Assembly: GCA_012517155.1 (NCBI GenBank)
Contig: JAAYVN010000084.1
Coordinates: 1 to 35,937 of the forward strand
Direction: 5' to 3'
Origin: Ignavibacteriales bacterium
GTDB taxonomy: Bacteria > Bacteroidota > Ignavibacteria > Ignavibacteriales > Ignavibacteriaceae
Length of the DNA stretch: 35,937 nucleotides
In this document: piece by piece, positions 32,542 through 35,937 of the stretch
Numbering within the stretch: position 1 is the stretch's first letter
Layout of the letters: the number at the start of each line of letters is the position of its first letter
Translations under genes and position numbers: made by a program
The notes under the pieces: generated by a model
What the model was told of the DNA's origin: nothing
Database searches by the model: none
What the model saw: the letters and a program-made list of their open reading frames with translations, nothing else

Positions 32542-33644
32542 AGCAGTTTCTTGCATTCGTGAGGAAAGAGATATATCACATAATGAGAGATGTGCGGACG
32601 ATAATGATACTGCTAGGGATACCGGTAATACAGATTATACTTTTCGGATTTGCAATTTCGACGGAAGTAAGGAATGCGGAGATTGCGATATATGATCCCT
32701 CGAACGATGCAGCGACAAGGAGGATAGCGGAGCAGATTGAGACGAGCAGTTATTTTAATATAGTCAAATATATAAGCAGTCCAAAAGAGATTGACCAATT
32801 GTTCAAAAAGGGGGAAGTGAGCATTGTGCTTGTATTTGCGGACAGATTCAGAGAGAAGATGCTGCACACGGGGAAGGGGGAGATACAGATAATTGCGGAT
32901 GCATCGGATCCGAACAATGCGACATCACTGACGAACTATCTAAGGGGGATTATCGGGGTTTATCAGCAAGAGTTAATGAAGGAGCAAAAGGTGCCATACC
33001 AGATCACGTCAGAAGTAAAACTGCTTTACAATCCGCAAATGAAGGGGGCATACAATTTTGTGCCCGGAGTGCTGGGGATGATACTGATGCTGATATGCGC
33101 GATGATGACATCAATTGCGGTAGTCAGGGAGAAAGAGATGGGGACAATGGAAGTGCTGTTAGTCTCCCCCATGAAGCCGCTGTTAATAATAATTGCCAAG
33201 GCGGTTCCTTATTTTCTATTATCCTGCATTAATCTGACGACTGTGCTGTTGCTGTCGGTATTTGTACTTGATGTACCGGTGGCAGGGAGTTTATTCTGGC
33301 TAATCACGGTTTCGCTGGTATTCATATTTGTGTCACTCTCATTAGGACTGCTGGTATCGACGATAACAGAGAGTCAGATGATTGCGATGCTGATATCGGG
33401 AATGGTTTTCATGCTTCCGGTGGTATTATTATCGGGGATGATGTTTCCGGTGGAGAACATGCCAGATTTTCTGCAGTGGATATCGTTAGCAATTCCGGCA
33501 CGTTGGTACATAGCGGCGGTGAAGGATATAATGATAAAGGGGCTTGGATTTGAGGGGATAGTAAAGGAACTGGTAATACTGTCCGGGATGATTGTTTTTT
33601 TACTAGCCGTGAGTCTGAAAAAATTCAAATCGAGGCTGGAGTAG
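32538..33644 (+). CDS. ABC-2 type permease (YbhS/YbhR-like), first
   Basis: A 368-residue inner membrane protein with the ABC2_membrane layout. There is one N-terminal helix (about 20-40), an outer domain of about 130 residues (45-175), then five to six helices (about 178-365). Segments such as REKEMGTMEVLLVSPMKP and FMLPVVLLSGMMFPVENMP are family hallmarks. It would form half of the transport channel with the next gene. AGGAGGGG lies 3-10 bases before the ATG, and a micro-frame overlaps this start. Substrate is unknown; related exporters move drugs or ions. Confidence 0.92.
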   Translation: MKQFLAFVRKEIYHIMRDVRTIMILLGIPVIQIILFGFAISTEVRNAEIAIYDPSNDAATRRIAEQIETSSYFNIVKYISSPKEIDQLFKKGEVSIVLVFADRFREKMLHTGKGEIQIIADASDPNNATSLTNYLRGIIGVYQQELMKEQKVPYQITSEVKLLYNPQMKGAYNFVPGVLGMILMLICAMMTSIAVVREKEMGTMEVLLVSPMKPLLIIIAKAVPYFLLSCINLTTVLLLSVFVLDVPVAGSLFWLITVSLVFIFVSLSLGLLVSTITESQMIAMLISGMVFMLPVVLLSGMMFPVENMPDFLQWISLAIPARWYIAAVKDIMIKGLGFEGIVKELVILSGMIVFLLAVSLKKFKSRLE

Positions 33645-33647
33645 GAA

Positions 33648-34760
33648 ATGCTGAAATATTTAATTGAAAAAGAATTCAAACAGATACTGAGAAATCCTAT
33701 CCTGCCGAGGCTGATACTGGTATTTCCTTTAATGGCATTGCTGATACTACCGTTAGCAGCTAACTATGAAATAAAGAATATAAATCTGTGTGTGGTGGAT
33801 AACGATCAGAGTCCCTACTCGCGGAAACTGGTTGAAAAAATAAGATCGTCCGGATATTTTGTAATAACAAAAACAGCGAAGACATACGACAAGGGGCTGG
33901 AGGCAATAGAGTATGACGATGCGGATGTGCTGATTGAGATACCAAAAAATTTCGAGAAGGAGCTTATAAGAGAGGGGAAGGGGAAAGTATTAATATCCGC
34001 AAATGCCGTAAACGGAATGAAGGGGGGGCTGTCAAGTTCGTACTTATCGAGTATCGTTACGGATTTCGCGGGGGAGGTAAGGAGTGAGTGGATAGAGGCA
34101 GGAACGGGGGGAGGAGTGCCGGTAATAGAGATTATGCCGCTGAACAGGTTTAATCAGAATCTTGATTATCACTCGTACATGGTGCCGGCGATAATGGTGA
34201 TGCTACTGACAATGATATGCGGATTTCTGCCGGCGTTAAATATAGTGAGTGAAAAGGAGGCGGGGACGATAGAGCAGATAAACGTAACGCCTATCAGGAA
34301 GTTTACTTTTATAATTTCGAAGCTGATACCGTACTGGATAATCGGGATAATTGTGCTGACGATAGGATTCGGAGTAGCGGCGGTCGGATATAATTTGCTA
34401 CCCGCGGGGAGTTTTGGGACGATATATGTGTTTGCGGCGGTATATGTACTGGCGGTTTCGGGATTCGGGCTGCTGGTTTCCAATTATTCGGAGACGCTGC
34501 AGCAAGCGTTGTTTGTAATATTTTTCTTTGTGATAATATTTATACTGATAAGCGGATTATATACGCCGATAAAGAGTATGCCGGAATGGGCGCAGACGCT
34601 GACGGTGATAAATCCGTTAAGGTACTTTATTGAGATGATGAGGAGCGTGTATCTGAAAGGGAGCGGGCTTTTTGATTTGCAGAAGCAGATGATTGCGTTG
34701 CTAATATTCGCGGGGCTGTTTAATGTGCTGGCGGTGGTGAGTTACAGGAAGAGGCAATAA
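33648..34760 (+). CDS. ABC-2 type permease (YbhS/YbhR-like), second
   Basis: A 370-residue paralogue of the preceding gene with the same plan: one helix (about 18-38), outer domain (40-175), then six helices to residue 365. The shared segments SEKEAGTIEQINVTPIRKF and IFILISGLYTPIKSMPEWAQ mark the ABC-2 permease family. The gap to the first permease is three bases. It completes the set of two ATPases and two permeases and ends the operon. No terminator hairpin is visible downstream; short direct repeats fill the next 140 bases. The two permeases have diverged enough to act as a heterodimer. Confidence 0.92.
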   Translation: MLKYLIEKEFKQILRNPILPRLILVFPLMALLILPLAANYEIKNINLCVVDNDQSPYSRKLVEKIRSSGYFVITKTAKTYDKGLEAIEYDDADVLIEIPKNFEKELIREGKGKVLISANAVNGMKGGLSSSYLSSIVTDFAGEVRSEWIEAGTGGGVPVIEIMPLNRFNQNLDYHSYMVPAIMVMLLTMICGFLPALNIVSEKEAGTIEQINVTPIRKFTFIISKLIPYWIIGIIVLTIGFGVAAVGYNLLPAGSFGTIYVFAAVYVLAVSGFGLLVSNYSETLQQALFVIFFFVIIFILISGLYTPIKSMPEWAQTLTVINPLRYFIEMMRSVYLKGSGLFDLQKQMIALLIFAGLFNVLAVVSYRKRQ

Positions 34761-34777
34761 ACACAGTTGTCTGAATT

Positions 34778-34800
34778 AGGATTAGTAGGATTAAAGGATT
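34778..34800. repeat. AGGATT direct repeats
   Basis: AGGATT at 34778, 34787 and 34795, with TTAGG following at 34801. Similar AGGATTA-rich runs occur as scattered noncoding repeats in many genomes. Nothing ties it to gene control here. Confidence 0.5.
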
Positions 34801-34805
34801 TTAGG

Positions 34806-34875
34806 AGTGACTAGTGACTAGTGACTAGTGACTGGTGACTGGTGACTGGTGACTAGTGACTAGTGACTGGTGACA
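34806..34875. repeat. ten tandem 7-bp repeats (RGTGACT)
   Basis: Ten gapless heptamers: AGTGACT four times, GGTGACT three times, AGTGACT twice, then GGTGACA. The blockwise change from A to G suggests duplication in groups rather than independent mutations. It lies between the exporter operon and the trxB 3' end, both ending here. Copy number may vary between strains. Confidence 0.88.
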
Positions 34876-34885
34876 AGGGAAATAT

Positions 34886-34906
34886 CGTTTGTAACGTTTG
34901 TAACGT
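34886..34906. repeat. 9-bp tandem duplication CGTTTGTAA
   Basis: CGTTTGTAA occurs twice in direct succession (34886-34903), followed by CGT. It lies 11 bases after the heptamer array. The trxB gene ends 34 bases further on. Together they make 34761-34940 a 180-base spacer made mostly of short repeats. Confidence 0.6.
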
Positions 34907-34940
34907 GGGAACAGACGAAGGTCAATAGGCTACGCCGTCA

Positions 34941-35876
34941 TTAGCTACGCGTTATCAGGTTGTTGATGTAATCGGCGGCGGAGAGGGCGGCGATTGTGCC
35001 ATCAGCTACTGCAGTGGTTACCTGTCGGTATTTTTTTGCGATAGAATCGCCTGCGGCGAAAACGCCGGGAAGATTTGTTTTCATAACCGCATCCACTTTG
35101 ATTTCTTTCCATTCATTCAATTCGATAATGCCTTCGAGCTTTTCTGTGTTGGGGACATAACCGATGAAAATAAATACACCGTCAATATTCATTGCCATGA
35201 TATCACCGGTTTTCAGGTTTTTTAATCTGACGGAACTGAGTTTTTCGCTGCCAATGAATTCAGTTATTGCAGTTTCCATAATGAAACTTATTTTAGGATT
35301 CTTTTTTGCTTCGTCCACATAATGGGAGAAAGCCTGGAAATGATCAAACTGATGCACGACGGTGACTTTAGAAGCGTATTTTGTGAGCGCAACGGCTTCT
35401 TCAAGTGCCGAGTTTCCACCACCGACAACAATAATATCTTTATCCTGAAAGAAGTCGCCGTCACAAGTTGCGCAGTATGAAATACCTTTGCCTTTAAAAG
35501 TATCCTCACCAACAGCACCTATTGTACGTGAGCGTCCTCCGGTGGAGATAATAACGGCGTGTGAAGTGTAAATATCCTTTTCGTTAACAGTGATTTTTTT
35601 AACATCGCCTGAAAGGTCGAAGGAGGTAATGCGGAGATTGGATTTAATGGTACAGCCGAAATTCTGAGCCTGAGTTTTCATGTTACGGGCGAGTTCGTAT
35701 CCGCTGATGGAGTGAACGCCGGGATAGTTAGCAATTTCGTGGGTGAGGACCATTTGTCCGCCAACGGCACCCTCGTTAAGGATGAGGGTTCTGACTTTTG
35801 CGCGTGAGAGGTAGATACCTGCAGTCAGTCCGGCTGCTCCGGCACCTATAACTATAACATCAAAATGATTATCCAT
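34941..35876 (-). CDS. trxB: thioredoxin reductase, variant nucleotide-binding motif
   Basis: A 311-residue FAD enzyme that reduces thioredoxin. FAD binding is GAGAAG (11-16), the redox pair is CATC (Cys135, Cys138), and GVFAAGD near the C end completes the FAD site. The nucleotide domain has GGGNSALEEA (152-161). But the usual HRRxxxRA that binds the 2'-phosphate of NADPH is replaced by HQFDHFQA (175-182), with no Arg. NADH or another donor is therefore possible. It is the only gene in the window's last 1.2 kb. The start is preceded by a weak TTGGG. A terminator hairpin sits 22 bases upstream, and no promoter is visible between. Confidence 0.93.
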   Translation of the reverse strand: MDNHFDVIVIGAGAAGLTAGIYLSRAKVRTLILNEGAVGGQMVLTHEIANYPGVHSISGYELARNMKTQAQNFGCTIKSNLRITSFDLSGDVKKITVNEKDIYTSHAVIISTGGRSRTIGAVGEDTFKGKGISYCATCDGDFFQDKDIIVVGGGNSALEEAVALTKYASKVTVVHQFDHFQAFSHYVDEAKKNPKISFIMETAITEFIGSEKLSSVRLKNLKTGDIMAMNIDGVFIFIGYVPNTEKLEGIIELNEWKEIKVDAVMKTNLPGVFAAGDSIAKKYRQVTTAVADGTIAALSAADYINNLITRS

Positions 35877-35897
35877 AAATTCCCAAGGTTAAAAAGG

Positions 35898-35917
35898 GGG
35901 AGAGAAAAATCTCTCCC
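35898..35917 (-). terminator. terminator hairpin just ahead of trxB
   Basis: GGGAGAGA (35898-35905) and TCTCTCCC (35910-35917) pair perfectly over 8 bp with an AAAA loop. On the minus strand it is followed by CCTTTTTAACC, a T run. It would end a gene beyond 35937, yet stands 22 bases before the trxB ATG, leaving no room for a separate promoter. trxB may depend on read-through, or this may be an attenuator. Confidence 0.75.
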
Positions 35918-35937
35918 TCAAAAAAAGATTTATTTAC

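Overview
The window looks like a chromosomal segment from a free-living, Gram-negative member of the Bacteroidota/Chlorobiota lineage, most likely near the Ignavibacteria. The evidence is family content (GWxTD-domain protein, DUF4783, DUF6266-like protein, fused SpmA-SpmB, NtrY-like kinase, Omp85 protein, DUF362/DUF6599 pair) and promoters of the Bacteroidota form, TTG-N19/20-TAnnTTTG. No rRNA, tRNA, CRISPR array, transposase or phage module is visible. The taxonomic call is an inference; no 16S or ribosomal protein gene lies here.

Layout, left to right. (1) 1-411: the 3' end of the radical SAM gene amrS on the plus strand. (2) 412-804: a gene-free spacer with three palindromes. (3) 805-4365, minus: an orphan secreted protein, then a lipoprotein N-acetylmuramoyl-L-alanine amidase with a fused SpmAB membrane protein. 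(4) 4466-12457, minus: a three-gene unit of a DUF4783 protein, a 1298-residue NtrY-like sensor kinase and a UvrD-type helicase fused to an Fe-S PD-(D/E)XK nuclease. (5) 12577-13383, minus: a fibronectin-III lipoprotein with a strong terminator. (6) 13518-25555, minus: a 12-gene run with tiny gaps or overlaps. In order of transcription it holds alkyladenine glycosylase, family 9 glycosyltransferase, DUF3108, CPBP protease, zinc-ribbon/DUF2007, CdsA, RimO, GWxTD protein, PfkB-type sugar kinase, BamA/TamA-like protein, DUF362 and DUF6599.

(7) 25684-26730, plus: a PHP-domain phosphoesterase, separated from the glycosylase gene by a divergent promoter with three evenly spaced TGCATAA sites. (8) 26793-27458, minus: a DUF6266-like protein. 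Upstream of it an array of eight 11-bp repeats is enclosed by two divergent promoters of identical spacing. (9) 27779-34760, plus: a complete export system made of a TetR regulator, TolC-type outer membrane channel, HlyD-type adaptor, two ABC ATPases and two ABC-2 permeases. It resembles the YbhGFSR exporter with a dedicated outer membrane factor. Short tandem repeats fill the spaces on both sides. (10) 34941-35876, minus: thioredoxin reductase with an unusual nucleotide-binding motif, preceded by a terminator hairpin only 22 bases before its start.

Most genes serve the envelope: lipid synthesis (CdsA), LPS-type glycosylation, outer membrane protein assembly, peptidoglycan cleavage and efflux. 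DNA repair (helicase-nuclease, glycosylase), ribosome modification (RimO) and redox control (TrxB) are interleaved. The points most worth a second look are the Fe-S helicase-nuclease beside the large sensor kinase, the two ABC ATPases whose degenerate motifs fall in the same composite ATP site, the phased repeat arrays and candidate operators, and the variant thioredoxin reductase.
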